From assembly GCF_039403185.1 (NCBI RefSeq), contig NZ_CP135047.1, positions 434,001 through 498,000 on the forward strand: 64,000 nt of DNA. The letters run 5' to 3'. Within the stretch, counting starts at the first letter, position 1. Every line of letters begins with the position of its first letter. Shown in pieces: positions 10,894-21,266 of the stretch. The stretch comes from Buchnera aphidicola (Formosaphis micheliae) (GTDB lineage: Bacteria > Pseudomonadota > Gammaproteobacteria > Enterobacterales > Enterobacteriaceae). Position numbers and translations under genes: made by a program. The notes beneath the pieces were generated by a model. The model saw only the letters and a program-made list of their open reading frames with translations, had not been told where the DNA came from and did no database searches.

Positions 10894-10922
10894 CATATAA
10901 AATATATAACACTTATTGTCAA
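10894..10922 (-). promoter_or_regulatory. Sigma-70 promoter candidate for the cyo operon
   Basis: On the minus strand a perfect -35 box TTGACA (10917-10922) is followed after exactly 17 bp by TATATG (10894-10899; 4 of 6 matches to TATAAT). Predicted transcription would start near 10887, leaving a 5' leader of about 50 nt before the cyoA ATG at 10837. Confidence 0.65.
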
Positions 10923-11028
10923 AGGAATTTATATATTATATTGTTTTAATAACACTATATCTATTATAATACAATTTTTATTCTCATAAGAATAAACGTT
11001 CATTAAAAAATAAAAATATAAGAAAAGT

Positions 11029-11355
11029 ATGAAAAATACACTATTGCAACAACTACTAACAAAATTTCAAAAAAAAAATGTTACAATTTACGATGAAAGT
11101 CATAAACATAATTTATTAAATAAAAAATTTACACATTTTTTAATTATAATTGTTAGCAACAATTTTATTAATAAAACATTATTAACAAGACATCGAATAA
11201 TTTATCAACTACTATTAAATACAATAAAAACATATAAAATTCATAGTATATCCCTATATACTTATACTCATAATGAATGGCGAGATTTAAAAAATAAAGA
11301 AATTATTTCACCTACTTGCACAAAATATAATAATATTAATCAAAAATTATTTTAA
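11029..11355 (+). CDS. bolA: BolA family protein
   Basis: BolA proteins work with monothiol glutaredoxin in Fe-S cluster and iron handling; in E. coli BolA also affects cell shape under stress. The 108-aa product aligns with E. coli BolA (105 aa): YDESHKHN, the HF of THFLIIIVSNNF, LLTRHRIIYQLL, and HSISLYTYTHNEW with the family His. It is followed by SPTC. Position upstream of clpP matches the E. coli bolA-tig-clpPX-lon cluster, but tig is absent. The ribosome-binding site is a weak AAGAAAAG. Confidence 0.93.
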   Translation: MKNTLLQQLLTKFQKKNVTIYDESHKHNLLNKKFTHFLIIIVSNNFINKTLLTRHRIIYQLLLNTIKTYKIHSISLYTYTHNEWRDLKNKEIISPTCTKYNNINQKLF

Positions 11356-11913
11356 CCTATAAAACATATCCTATATATCATAACATCAACTACTATATAT
11401 GTTTTTATATTATACAATATTATTACTGTGCTACTTACTAAAATATATGTAGTAAATATACTATAATACATCGATTATATTAATATAAAATAAATTAAAT
11501 AAAAATTATAAAATTTAGTAAAAAAATATTTACTATATAAATAATTTTACAAAATATGTAACTCTCAATCATTAACGTTCCGTAAAAACAACCAATTTTA
11601 TTATATAGAATATACGTATGAAAAATAATTAAACTACTTTTTACATTGATCGTTACAACATTAAAAATATATATTTTAAAAATACGCTTTACTAATCAGT
11701 ATAAAAGTATAAATAAAATAATCTGATATAATCAAATATTAAATTTTTTATTTAAAAAATATGCTTTATTCAAATATTATTCAATATAATCTGTCAACTG
11801 TTTATAAGAAACATAAAAAATGCATAAATATTTTCACTATTGTGTTAAAAAAATATTCTAAACTATTTTAAAAATTTAAAAATATGTATTAATAGATATT
11901 AATAGGTAAAATA
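11356..11913. other. Gene-free region at the tig position
   Basis: 558 bp with no ORF or RNA gene, A/T-rich throughout. E. coli has trigger factor (tig) between bolA and clpP; I found no Tig motif, so if it was here it has decayed beyond recognition. The region must also carry the clpP promoter, which I could not identify. Confidence 0.55.
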
Positions 11914-12534
11914 ATGTCATATGATAAACAAAATAAAATCACTCAAAATAACTTAATACCAATAGTAATAGATAAAACATCAAAAGGAGAACGTTCCTAT
12001 GACATATACTCACGTCTTCTAAAAGAAAGAATAATATTTATTACAGGTAATATAGATGATATAAACGCTAATTCTATAGTAGCTCAAATGTTATTTTTAG
12101 AATCAGATAATCCTAAAAAAGATATATATCTGTATATCAATTCTCCTGGAGGTATAATTTCATCTGGTATGTCTATTTACGACACTATGCAATTTATTAA
12201 ACCAAGCGTTAATACAATTTGCATAGGACAAGCTTGCTCAATGGGAGCATTACTTTTAGCAACAGGTGAACAAGGAAAAAGATTTTGTTTACCTAATGCT
12301 AGAATTATGATTCATCAACCATTAGGTGGATTTCATGGTCAAGCTTCAGATATTGCTATACATGCTAATGAAATTGCTCAAATTAAACACAAAATCAATA
12401 AAATTATAGCTTTACATACTGGTAATTCATTAAAAAAAATTAATAAAGACACAGAAAGAGATTATTTTCTTTCAGCATCTGAAGCAATCCGTTATGGATT
12501 AATTGATTCAATACTAACAAGAAGAAATGAATAA
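11914..12534 (+). CDS. clpP: ATP-dependent Clp protease proteolytic subunit ClpP
   Basis: Serine protease that forms the two-ring chamber of ClpXP and ClpAP. It is 206 aa (E. coli 207). The catalytic triad is intact: Ser109 in [10 protein letters not shown], His134 in MIHQPLGG and Asp183 in ERDYFLSA. The INSPGG oxyanion motif is at 76-80, and the N-terminal propeptide region aligns with that of E. coli ([22 protein letters not shown]). It is followed 102 bp downstream by clpX in the same direction, forming a clpPX operon that ends at the hairpin at 13950. Confidence 0.99.
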   Translation: MSYDKQNKITQNNLIPIVIDKTSKGERSYDIYSRLLKERIIFITGNIDDINANSIVAQMLFLESDNPKKDIYLYINSPGGIISSGMSIYDTMQFIKPSVNTICIGQACSMGALLLATGEQGKRFCLPNARIMIHQPLGGFHGQASDIAIHANEIAQIKHKINKIIALHTGNSLKKINKDTERDYFLSASEAIRYGLIDSILTRRNE

Positions 12535-12636
12535 TATATTTTATAAAAAATCATGTTTCATATCATTTAATAAAATATACATTTATTTTTTTGACCAGTA
12601 AAATATATTACTCATATTTAATAGGAGAAATTAATA

Positions 12637-13941
12637 ATGTTTGATAAAAAACAAGATGAACTTAAAAAACTCTTATATTGTTCATTTTGTGGAAAAAACC
12701 AACAAGCAGTATTAAAATTAATAGCTGGACCATCAGTATATATATGTAATGAATGTATTACTTTATGTAATAACATTATTAATGAAGAAACTATCACAAG
12801 ATCTACACATAATACAATAAAAAAACCATTTCCAACTCCTCATCAAATTAAAACTCATCTAGACAATTATGTTATTGGACAAGAAAAAACTAAAGTAATA
12901 CTAGCTGTAGCTGTATATAATCATTACAAACGAATTTATAATATAAATAAAAATAATAAAATTGAATTAGGAAAAAGTAATGTATTACTAATTGGTCCTA
13001 CAGGTAGTGGAAAAACTTTACTAGCTGAAACACTCGCCAAGTTTTTAGATGTACCATTTACAATTGCTGATGCTACTACTTTAACAGAAGCTGGATATGT
13101 AGGAGAAGATGTAGAAAATATTATACATAAATTACTTCAACAATGTAATTACAACATACAAAAAGCTCAAATTGGAATAATTTATATAGATGAAATAGAC
13201 AAAATTTCAAAAAAATCAGATAATCCTTCAATTACTCGAGATGTTTCTGGAGAAGGTGTTCAACAAGCTTTATTAAAATTAATCGAAGGAACTATAGCAT
13301 CTGTACCTCCGAAAGGAGGAAGGAAACACCCACAACAAGATTTTTTACATGTTGATACATCAAAAATACTATTTATATGTGGAGGTGCATTTTCTGGTTT
13401 AGAAAAAATAATTACTCATAGAATAGAAATAGGTAGAAGTATTGGATTTCATGCTACTGTTTCAAATAAAAAAAATAAAATAAGTCATGATAAACTACTG
13501 AACAAAGTTAATTCTGAAGATTTAATTAAATTTGGATTAATTCCTGAATTTATAGGAAGATTACCTATTGTTAGTACATTACATAAATTAGATCACAAAA
13601 CTCTTATTAGAATCCTATGCGAACCAAAAAATGCATTAACAAAACAATATCAATATCTATTCCAATTAGACGGTGTTAAATTAGAATTTAATAAAGAAGC
13701 TATTTCAGCTATAGCAAAAAAATCAATAAATAAAAAAACTGGAGCAAGAGGTTTACGTGCAATTATAGAAAATATTTTATTAAATACTATGTATGATTTA
13801 CCTTCTATGCAAAATATTAAAAAAGTAATTGTCGATAGATCAACGGTACAAGGTAAATCTGTACCAGAATGTGTTCATGAAGATTCTATACTTATACCTA
13901 ACCAAATACATAAAGAAAAATATAAAATTACTGCACAATAA
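12637..13941 (+). CDS. clpX: ATP-dependent Clp protease ATPase subunit ClpX
   Basis: AAA+ unfoldase that recognises substrates and feeds ClpP. The 434-aa product has the N-terminal C4 zinc-binding domain (Cys15, Cys18, Cys37, Cys40), Walker A GPTGSGKT, Walker [10 protein letters not shown], pore loop GYVGEDV, the IGF loop (IGFHATV) that docks on ClpP, and sensor 2 GARGLRAI. It starts at an ATG preceded by AATAGGAG. A GGGG/CCCC hairpin with a T run ends the operon directly after the stop. Confidence 0.99.
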   Translation: MFDKKQDELKKLLYCSFCGKNQQAVLKLIAGPSVYICNECITLCNNIINEETITRSTHNTIKKPFPTPHQIKTHLDNYVIGQEKTKVILAVAVYNHYKRIYNINKNNKIELGKSNVLLIGPTGSGKTLLAETLAKFLDVPFTIADATTLTEAGYVGEDVENIIHKLLQQCNYNIQKAQIGIIYIDEIDKISKKSDNPSITRDVSGEGVQQALLKLIEGTIASVPPKGGRKHPQQDFLHVDTSKILFICGGAFSGLEKIITHRIEIGRSIGFHATVSNKKNKISHDKLLNKVNSEDLIKFGLIPEFIGRLPIVSTLHKLDHKTLIRILCEPKNALTKQYQYLFQLDGVKLEFNKEAISAIAKKSINKKTGARGLRAIIENILLNTMYDLPSMQNIKKVIVDRSTVQGKSVPECVHEDSILIPNQIHKEKYKITAQ

Positions 13942-13949
13942 ATTAAAAT

Positions 13950-13969
13950 AAGGGGAAACATTTCCCCTT
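13950..13969 (+). terminator. Rho-independent terminator after clpX
   Basis: A 9-bp stem (AAGGGGAAA paired with TTTCCCCTT, minimal loop CA) is followed by TTATTATA. It lies 9 bp after the clpX stop and is unusually G/C-rich for this region. Confidence 0.85.
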
Positions 13970-14103
13970 TTATTATATAAAATTACTTATCCATTGAACA
14001 CTCAATATTGATTACTATATACTCACTATATATTTAAAATATAATACCTGTTAATTATACAATATCGATATTTTCAAGAAATTATATTATAAAAGAGAAT
14101 AAT

Positions 14104-16449
14104 ATGAATCTTAAAATTGCCACAAAAATTGAAATTCCCGTTTTGCCGTTAAGAGATGTAGTAGTTTACCCTTATATGGTAATACCGCTTTTCGTGGGTC
14201 GAGATAAATCAATAAAATGTATTCAAGCATCCATGGAAAAAGATAAAAAAATTATGTTAGTTTCACAAAAAGAAGCATCAATAGATGAACCTAAAATGGA
14301 TGATTTATTCATTATCGGGACTATATCTTCTATTTTACAAATGTTAAAACTTCCTGATGGAACTATTAAAGTCTTAGTAGAAGGACTTCAACGCGCAAAA
14401 ATATATGACCTAAAAAATAATGGAGACTATTTTAGTTCAGAAATAGAATTAATACCTACTCCAAACATTAAAAATAAAACACAAAAAATATTGATTCGAA
14501 CTACAATAAATCAATTTGAATCTTATCTTAAACTGAATAAAAAAATTCCTCTAGAAATATTGAATTCTTTAAACAACATAGATAATGCCGCACAATTAGC
14601 AGATACTATTGCTGCACATATGCCTATGAAATTATCTGATAAGCAATCTATTTTAGAAATTACTAAAATAGATAAAAGATTAGAACATCTTATGATTATT
14701 ATGGAATCAGAAATGGAATTATTACAAGTTGAAAAAAAGATAAGAAATCGAGTCAAAAAACAAATGGAAAAAAGCCAAAGAGAATATTATCTGAATGAAC
14801 AGATGAAAGCTATTCAAAAAGAATTAGGAGAAATAGACGATATACCTGATGAATATGAAACGTTAAAAAGAAAAATTCATGCTTCTAAAATGCCAAAAGA
14901 TGCAAAAAAAAAGAGTAAATCTGAATTACAAAAATTAAAATTAATGTCAACAATATCTGCAGAAGCTACTGTGGTAAGAAGTTATATAGACTGGATGATT
15001 CAAATTCCATGGTATATGAAAAGTAAAATAAAAAAAGATATTAAAATAGCTAAAAAAACATTAGATCAAGACCATTTTGGTCTAGAAAAAGTCAAAGAAA
15101 GAATTCTAGAATACTTGGCTGTCCAAAATAGAACCAATCAACTAAAAGGACCTATTTTATGTTTAGTAGGACCACCTGGTGTAGGAAAAACATCTTTAGG
15201 AAAATCAATAGCCAAAGCAACAGGAAGAAAATATATTAGAATGGCTTTAGGTGGTATACGTGATGAAGCTGAAATTAGGGGACATCGTCGTACTTATATT
15301 GGATCTATGCCTGGAAAAATAATCCAAAAAATGGCAAAAATAGGAGTAAAAAATCCATTATTTTTATTAGATGAAATCGATAAAATGTCTTGTGATATGA
15401 GAGTCGATCCTGCATCAGCTTTATTAGAAGTATTAGATCCAGAACAAAATTTTGCTTTTAATGACCATTATTTAGAAATAGATTACGATCTTTCTGATGT
15501 AATGTTCGTTGCTACTTCCAACTCAACTAATATTCCAGCTCCATTATTAGATCGCATGGAAATTATTCGTATATCTGGTTACACAGAAAATGAAAAATTA
15601 AATATTGCTAAATCATACTTAAAACCAAAACAAATAAAAGAAAATGCTTTAAATTCAGATGAATTAACAATATCTGATAATGCACTCACTAATATTATTA
15701 ATTATTATACACGTGAAGCAGGAGTAAGAAATTTAGAAAGAGAAATATCAAAGATATGCCGTAAAACAGTAAAATTATTAGTTTTAAATAAACTATTAAA
15801 ACATGTCAATATAAATTGCAAAAACTTAAAAAAATATCTTGGCGTCCAACGTTATGATTACGGGAAAATTAGCAATAAAAATCAAATTGGACAAGTAATA
15901 GGATTAGCATGGACAGAAGTTGGAGGAGATTTACTAACAATTGAAACAACTTGTGTTCCTGGAAAAGGGAAACTAATCTATACAGGATCATTAGGAGAAG
16001 TTATGCAAGAATCAATTCAAGCTGCATTAACTGTGGTACGAGCTCAAGCAAAAACTTTAGGAATTAAAGATAATTTTTATGAAAAACACGATATACATGT
16101 TCATGTACCAGAAGGAGCTACTCCAAAAGACGGACCTAGCGCTGGAATTGCAATGTGTACCGCTATTGTATCTTCTTTAACAAATAACCCTGTACATTCT
16201 AGTATAGCTATGACTGGTGAAATTACTTTACGTGGTCAAATATTAACAATAGGTGGATTAAAAGAAAAATTATTAGCAGCTCATCGTGGTGGAATTAAAA
16301 CAGTATTAATTCCTTATGAAAATACACGTGATTTAGAAGAAATACCAAAAAATATAGTTTTAAACTTATGCATTCATCCAGTCAAAAATATAAAAGAAGT
16401 TTTAAATTTAGCTTTAGAAAAAAAACCTTACATTATTACAACTGAATAA
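14104..16449 (+). CDS. lon: ATP-dependent protease Lon
   Basis: Cytosolic AAA+ protease for misfolded and regulatory proteins, 781 aa (E. coli 784). N-terminal substrate domain begins IEIPVLPLRDVVVYPYMVIPLF. The coiled-coil region precedes the ATPase, with Walker A GPPGVGKTS (about 356-364) and Walker B FLLDEIDKM. The C-terminal protease domain has Ser679 in KDGPSAGIAM and Lys722 in GGLKEKLLAA, numbered as in E. coli. The ATG is preceded by AAAAGAGAAT. It is transcribed alone, between the clpX terminator and its own hairpin at 16472. No clear sigma-32 promoter was seen upstream. Confidence 0.99.
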   Translation: MNLKIATKIEIPVLPLRDVVVYPYMVIPLFVGRDKSIKCIQASMEKDKKIMLVSQKEASIDEPKMDDLFIIGTISSILQMLKLPDGTIKVLVEGLQRAKIYDLKNNGDYFSSEIELIPTPNIKNKTQKILIRTTINQFESYLKLNKKIPLEILNSLNNIDNAAQLADTIAAHMPMKLSDKQSILEITKIDKRLEHLMIIMESEMELLQVEKKIRNRVKKQMEKSQREYYLNEQMKAIQKELGEIDDIPDEYETLKRKIHASKMPKDAKKKSKSELQKLKLMSTISAEATVVRSYIDWMIQIPWYMKSKIKKDIKIAKKTLDQDHFGLEKVKERILEYLAVQNRTNQLKGPILCLVGPPGVGKTSLGKSIAKATGRKYIRMALGGIRDEAEIRGHRRTYIGSMPGKIIQKMAKIGVKNPLFLLDEIDKMSCDMRVDPASALLEVLDPEQNFAFNDHYLEIDYDLSDVMFVATSNSTNIPAPLLDRMEIIRISGYTENEKLNIAKSYLKPKQIKENALNSDELTISDNALTNIINYYTREAGVRNLEREISKICRKTVKLLVLNKLLKHVNINCKNLKKYLGVQRYDYGKISNKNQIGQVIGLAWTEVGGDLLTIETTCVPGKGKLIYTGSLGEVMQESIQAALTVVRAQAKTLGIKDNFYEKHDIHVHVPEGATPKDGPSAGIAMCTAIVSSLTNNPVHSSIAMTGEITLRGQILTIGGLKEKLLAAHRGGIKTVLIPYENTRDLEEIPKNIVLNLCIHPVKNIKEVLNLALEKKPYIITTE

Positions 16450-16471
16450 TATTAATATTTTTTATATAAAT

Positions 16472-16513
16472 AAACAAGTTGAAAAAAAATGCATATATTT
16501 TATCAACTTGTTT
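16472..16513 (+). terminator. Terminator hairpin after lon
   Basis: 11-bp perfect arms AAACAAGTTGA and TCAACTTGTTT enclose a 20-nt loop. The right arm ends in a T run (TTTT) and lies 23 bp after the lon stop. Confidence 0.75.
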
Positions 16514-17452
16514 TCATAAATTAAAATAATTTTTTTATGAAAAAATAATAAAAACAAATATAAAAAATTCACACCAATAAGTGAAATAAATTATTAGAAT
16601 TAATTATATTATAACTTATTTTATGAAATAAATATATATCAAATAATAAATCAATACTGTTATTAAAATTAATTTCATTAATTTTAAATTACTAATAAAA
16701 AAATAATTCAAAAAAATTTTATTTTTTATATATAAAAAAACATTTTTTATTTAATAAAAATACTAAATTTTATAAATTTACTGTGTAATATAAGAATATT
16801 GTTAATTTGATAAAAAACTATATTATAGTATCTTAGATCAAATTAAGGATATACTTTTAATAATTTTAATTTTATATTTATGTTTTTTATTTTTTTATAT
16901 AAATAAAATATATTTGACATTATATTAAATACATTATTATTCTATTAAATTTTTTTATTTTCATTTATTCTATTTACTTATAATTTATAGATTAATAAAT
17001 ATTTTCTTTAACAACTTATCTATAAAAAATTTATTGTTATTAAATAGAAATATATATAATATTAATTATTTATTAAAAATAACAAAAATATCTTAGAAAT
17101 GAAAACATAATTTAATACAATATAAACTAAAAAAATTCTAAAAAATATTCTATTTTTGTCAAAAATTAAATTTTATTAATATAAATACACGTCTATTTTT
17201 TAATTCATAATAAATGAATACAAACATATTTTTTATAAATAAATATATAATATATATACAAATAAGATAATAAGCTACTATAAATAATACAACATTAGAT
17301 TATTATTTAATCAATATTTAATGTTAAATTTACGTAATAAATTCATAAAAATAATACAAAATTATTACTGTATATTTTTGCAAATACTTCAACAACTAAA
17401 TTTTAAATTTTTATACCACATTAAACATTAGTATAACTTTTAGGAATTTTTT
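16514..17452. other. Gene-free region between lon and mdlA
   Basis: About 0.94 kb of A/T-rich DNA with no ORF and no RNA gene on either strand. In E. coli hupB and ppiD follow lon; neither is recognisable here. The mdlAB promoter must lie in it but was not identified. Confidence 0.55.
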
Positions 17453-19183
17453 GTGAAATTATTTAATCAACTAAGTTGGTATTTTACTTGTGAATGGAAA
17501 CGTTACTTAGGCGCTATCTCTTTACTAATTGCAATTGCTATTTTACAGCTATTACCTCCTAAAATAGTGGGAATGATTGTTGATTTAGTTATGCAAAAAC
17601 AGATTAATAATACGAAAATATTCTATTGGATTATCTTAATGCTATTAACAGCTTTATTAGTTTATATTTTAAGATATATCTGGAGAATTTTACTTTTTGG
17701 AGCAGCTTATAAATTAGCCATTAAATTAAGGGTTAAATTTTATGACTATATCAGCTATCAAAATTCCACGTTTTACTTAAAATATCGCACTGGCGATTTA
17801 ATGGCTAGAGCAACTAATGATGTAGATAAAGTTGTATTTGCTGCAGGCGAAGGCGTTCTAACACTTGTGGACTCATTAATTATGGGAATTTCAGTCTTAA
17901 TAATTATGATTACACAAATTAGCTGGAAATTGACATTTTTATCATTATTACCTATGCCAATGATGGCTTTAATTATAAAAAAACATGGAAAAAAATTACA
18001 CAATACTTTTCATAAAGCTCAAAAAGCATTCTCTTCTCTAACTAATCAAACACAAGAAAGTTTAACTAATATTCGTATGATTAAATCTTTTGGATTAGAA
18101 ATAGAACAATGTCAAAAATTTGATTTAGTAGCTAAAATAGCTGGTGAAAAAAATATGGAAGTTGCAAAAATAGATGCCAAATTTGATCCTACTATACATT
18201 TAGGAATATCACTATCTAACTTACTTGCTATAATAGGAGGTGGCTGGTTAATTTGGAACGAAGAAATTACATTAGGACAATTAACAAGTTTTATTATGTA
18301 TTTAGGACTTATGGTTTGGCCTATGTTGGCACTAGCCTGGATGTTTAATATAGTAGAAAGAGGAAGTGCTGCTTGGGAAAGAATTCAATTAATGATGAAA
18401 AACAATCTATTAACTAAACAAGGAATCCAAAATTTTCCTTTAACACCTAAAAAATTAGAAATCAAAATTCATAATTTTTCTTATCCAAATACTAATAAAA
18501 ACATTTTAAAAAAAATTTATATTAAATTATATCCAGGAGAATCTTTAGGTATATGTGGACCAACAGGATCAGGAAAAAGTACATTATTAAATTTAATACA
18601 AAAACAATTTAATATAAACGATGGAGATATATTATATGATGATACATCATTATCTCATTATAAAACTACAGAATGGCGTAAACGTATTGCAATAGTAAAT
18701 CAATTATCTTTTTTGTTTTCAGATACTCTTGCAAATAATATCTCATTAGGTTGTCCTAATGCTACACCTTATATGATTGAAAAAGCAGCTAAACTAGCTA
18801 ATATACACAAAGATATTATTTTATTTCCTAAAAAATATAATACTCCTGTAGGAGAATATGGAGTTATATTATCTGGAGGACAAAAACAAAGAATATCAAT
18901 AGCTAGAGCATTATTAATGAATCCAGAAATATTAATACTAGATGATGCACTATCTGCTATCGACATAGAATGTCAACAAATAATATTAAAAAACATTCAG
19001 AAATGGAAAGAAAAAAAACATACATTAATTATTAGTTCACATCGATTATCATCATTAATTAATTGTAATAAAATAGCTGTACTAAATAATGGTTATATTT
19101 CTCAATTAGGTAAACATATCTCTTTAATGAAAGAAGAAAAATGGTATAAAATTATGTATAATTATCAAAAGTTAAGTATTTAA
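17453..19183 (+). CDS. mdlA: ABC exporter half-transporter MdlA
   Basis: Inner-membrane ABC exporter half-subunit thought to pair with MdlB; the substrate is unknown (multidrug/lipid-exporter-like family). It has 576 aa: six membrane helices in the first 300 residues, then an ATPase domain with Walker [10 protein letters not shown] (about 369-377), signature LSGGQKQR, and Walker [13 protein letters not shown]. The catalytic Glu position is Asp, as also in E. coli MdlA, so this is probably the degenerate site of the heterodimer. It starts with GTG, the start that gives the E. coli-like N-terminus [10 protein letters not shown], with TAGGA upstream. mdlB follows after 23 bp. Confidence 0.96.
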   Translation: MKLFNQLSWYFTCEWKRYLGAISLLIAIAILQLLPPKIVGMIVDLVMQKQINNTKIFYWIILMLLTALLVYILRYIWRILLFGAAYKLAIKLRVKFYDYISYQNSTFYLKYRTGDLMARATNDVDKVVFAAGEGVLTLVDSLIMGISVLIIMITQISWKLTFLSLLPMPMMALIIKKHGKKLHNTFHKAQKAFSSLTNQTQESLTNIRMIKSFGLEIEQCQKFDLVAKIAGEKNMEVAKIDAKFDPTIHLGISLSNLLAIIGGGWLIWNEEITLGQLTSFIMYLGLMVWPMLALAWMFNIVERGSAAWERIQLMMKNNLLTKQGIQNFPLTPKKLEIKIHNFSYPNTNKNILKKIYIKLYPGESLGICGPTGSGKSTLLNLIQKQFNINDGDILYDDTSLSHYKTTEWRKRIAIVNQLSFLFSDTLANNISLGCPNATPYMIEKAAKLANIHKDIILFPKKYNTPVGEYGVILSGGQKQRISIARALLMNPEILILDDALSAIDIECQQIILKNIQKWKEKKHTLIISSHRLSSLINCNKIAVLNNGYISQLGKHISLMKEEKWYKIMYNYQKLSI

Positions 19184-19206
19184 GATAATAAGGATATAAT
19201 ATTAAT

Positions 19207-20964
19207 ATGTTATTCAATACTTCTCATGACTTAACTAGATTTTGGAATATATTAAATCGTTTATTAAAATATATAAGTATTTGGAAAAAACAACTTATTA
19301 TCGCTTTTTTATGTTTAATAATAGCATCTATTACTGAAGTATTAGGACCAATACTAATTAGTTACTTCATTGATAATATTGTTGTTTCTCATAATCTTAA
19401 TATTACATTAATCGTTTTTATTATTATTGGATTTATAATGTTACAAATATCTTCAGTAACATTAAATTATTATCAAACAATTTTATTCAATAAAACTGCA
19501 GTAAAAATAGTACAGAACTTACGATTAGATGTAATTAAATCCGCTTTACAACAACCGTTGTATATATTTGATACACAACCAATAGGACAAATAATATCTA
19601 GAATTACGAATGATACAGAAATAGTTAAAGAACTATATGATACGGTTATTGCAACAGTATTCCGTAGTATTGTATTAATTTGTGTTACATTAATAGCTAT
19701 GTTTAGTTTAGAATGGCATATGGCTAGTATTGCTATAATTATATTTCCCATGGTAATTATGGTCATGTTTTTTTATCAAAAATATAGTACTCCAATATTA
19801 AGAAAAGTAAAAGAATATACAGAAAATACAAATAACCAATTTAATGAAATTATTAATGGAATGCAAATTATTCAACAATTTAATCAAGAAAAAAAATTCA
19901 AACAATGCATTAAAAAAAATAGTAAATTACATTATTTAGCTCGTATGAAAATTTTAAGATTAGATGGTCTACTACTAAGACCCCTATTAAGTTTATTTTC
20001 AGCAATTATTTTATGTGGTTTAATTATATCATGTAATATATTTTCTACTCATTTATTTGAAATAGGTGTACTATATGCATTTATTAGTTATCTCGGTAGA
20101 TTAAATGAACCATTAATTGCGATTACTACACAACAATCGATATTACAACAAGCTATTGTTTCAGGTGAAAGAATTTTTGAATTAATAGATACACCAAATC
20201 AAATATACGGATCAGATTTACTAAAATTAAATAGTGGATCTATTGAAATCAAAAACCTAAATTTTTCTTACCATAACAACACATTTTATACCTTAAAAAA
20301 TATTAATTTAATTATCCCTTCAAAAGGATTTACAGCATTTATAGGTCATACAGGTAGTGGAAAAAGTACACTCGCTAATTTGTTAATGGGTTATTATTCA
20401 TTTAATCAAGGTAAAATTTATATCGATAAACGCCCAATACATTCTTTAAGTCATCAAACATTAAGAAAAGGAGTATTAATGGTACAACAAGAACCTTTAA
20501 TACTAGCTGATTCTATATTGACTAATATCACTTTAGGAAGACATATATCAGAAAAAAAAATTTGGCAAGTTTTAAACATGGTTCAACTCACATCTTTAGT
20601 ACAATCAATGCCGCAAGGAATTTATTCAAATTTAGGAGAAAAAGGAAATAATTTATCTGTAGGAGAAAAACAATTAATAGCTATTGCTAGAGTATTTGTA
20701 GTTAATCCAAAAATATTAATACTAGATGAAGCTACAGCTAATATAGATTCTGAAACTGAACAAAATATACAAAATGCACTGTTATCAATAAGAAAGTTTT
20801 CAACTTTAGTTGTAATTGCTCATAGATTGTCTACTATTATTAAAGCAGATAATATAGTAGTACTTCATCAAGGAAAAATAGTCGAAAAAGGTTCCCACAA
20901 AATACTAATGCAAAAAAAAGGATATTATTGGAAAATGATTAAAACACAAATTAAAAAATATTAA
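19207..20964 (+). CDS. mdlB: ABC exporter half-transporter MdlB
   Basis: Second half of the presumed MdlAB exporter, 585 aa. It has a six-helix membrane domain followed by a nucleotide-binding domain: Walker A GHTGSGKST (from about residue 380), variant signature LSVGEKQL, and Walker B ILILDEATANID with the normal catalytic Glu. The mix of a standard Walker B here and the Asp variant in MdlA fits an asymmetric heterodimer. Ribosome-binding site is AAGGAT before ATG. Translated directly after mdlA in one operon. Confidence 0.96.
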   Translation: MLFNTSHDLTRFWNILNRLLKYISIWKKQLIIAFLCLIIASITEVLGPILISYFIDNIVVSHNLNITLIVFIIIGFIMLQISSVTLNYYQTILFNKTAVKIVQNLRLDVIKSALQQPLYIFDTQPIGQIISRITNDTEIVKELYDTVIATVFRSIVLICVTLIAMFSLEWHMASIAIIIFPMVIMVMFFYQKYSTPILRKVKEYTENTNNQFNEIINGMQIIQQFNQEKKFKQCIKKNSKLHYLARMKILRLDGLLLRPLLSLFSAIILCGLIISCNIFSTHLFEIGVLYAFISYLGRLNEPLIAITTQQSILQQAIVSGERIFELIDTPNQIYGSDLLKLNSGSIEIKNLNFSYHNNTFYTLKNINLIIPSKGFTAFIGHTGSGKSTLANLLMGYYSFNQGKIYIDKRPIHSLSHQTLRKGVLMVQQEPLILADSILTNITLGRHISEKKIWQVLNMVQLTSLVQSMPQGIYSNLGEKGNNLSVGEKQLIAIARVFVVNPKILILDEATANIDSETEQNIQNALLSIRKFSTLVVIAHRLSTIIKADNIVVLHQGKIVEKGSHKILMQKKGYYWKMIKTQIKKY

Positions 20965-21003
20965 AAAAATAAACTTAAAAATATTTTTTATATTAATAAA
21001 AAA

Positions 21004-21106
21004 GACTCTATTAGCTTAATTTAAGTACCTGTTTACTTAATATGGCTGCTTTTTTCCAAATCTGACCAATTTCTTAAGAATACAGTACAAAAAGTGCTAA
21101 TAGAGT
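21004..21106 (-). ncRNA. ffs: 4.5S RNA (bacterial SRP RNA)
   Basis: RNA component of the signal recognition particle, partner of Ffh in membrane targeting to SecY. On the minus strand the domain IV core reads GGTCAG-ATTTGGAAAAAA-GCAGCC, against GGTCAG-GTCCGGAAGGAA-GCAGCC in E. coli. The GGAA tetraloop and the GGTCAG/GCAGCC flanks are kept, while the closing stem changed from UCC/GGA to UUU/AAA. The two ends pair perfectly (ACTCTATTAGC with GCTAATAGAGT), giving the expected single long hairpin of about 103 nt. A T run follows the 3' end. It lies antisense to its neighbours mdlB and dnaX. Exact ends are approximate. Confidence 0.93.
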
Positions 21107-21266
21107 ACTATCTTTATAATAAACTGATTAAAATACTTATATATTTTATTTTATATAAAAATTTTTTTTTTGCAAGTATATTTAAAAAAATATTATTATA
21201 AATATTTTAATTATAAAAAAATATAGTAAAATATATAAATACAAAATAATTAAGTTATTAAAATAT

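Noticed and set aside
10883-10922. Plus-strand promoter TTGACT near 10889 for bolA
   Set aside because: No acceptable -10 at 16-18 bp; the only good pair in this spacer is on the minus strand for cyoA.
17453-20964. mdlA-mdlB as a bacteriocin or secretion system
   Set aside because: Both align with E. coli MdlA and MdlB end to end; no peptidase domain, no membrane-fusion protein and no precursor peptide nearby.
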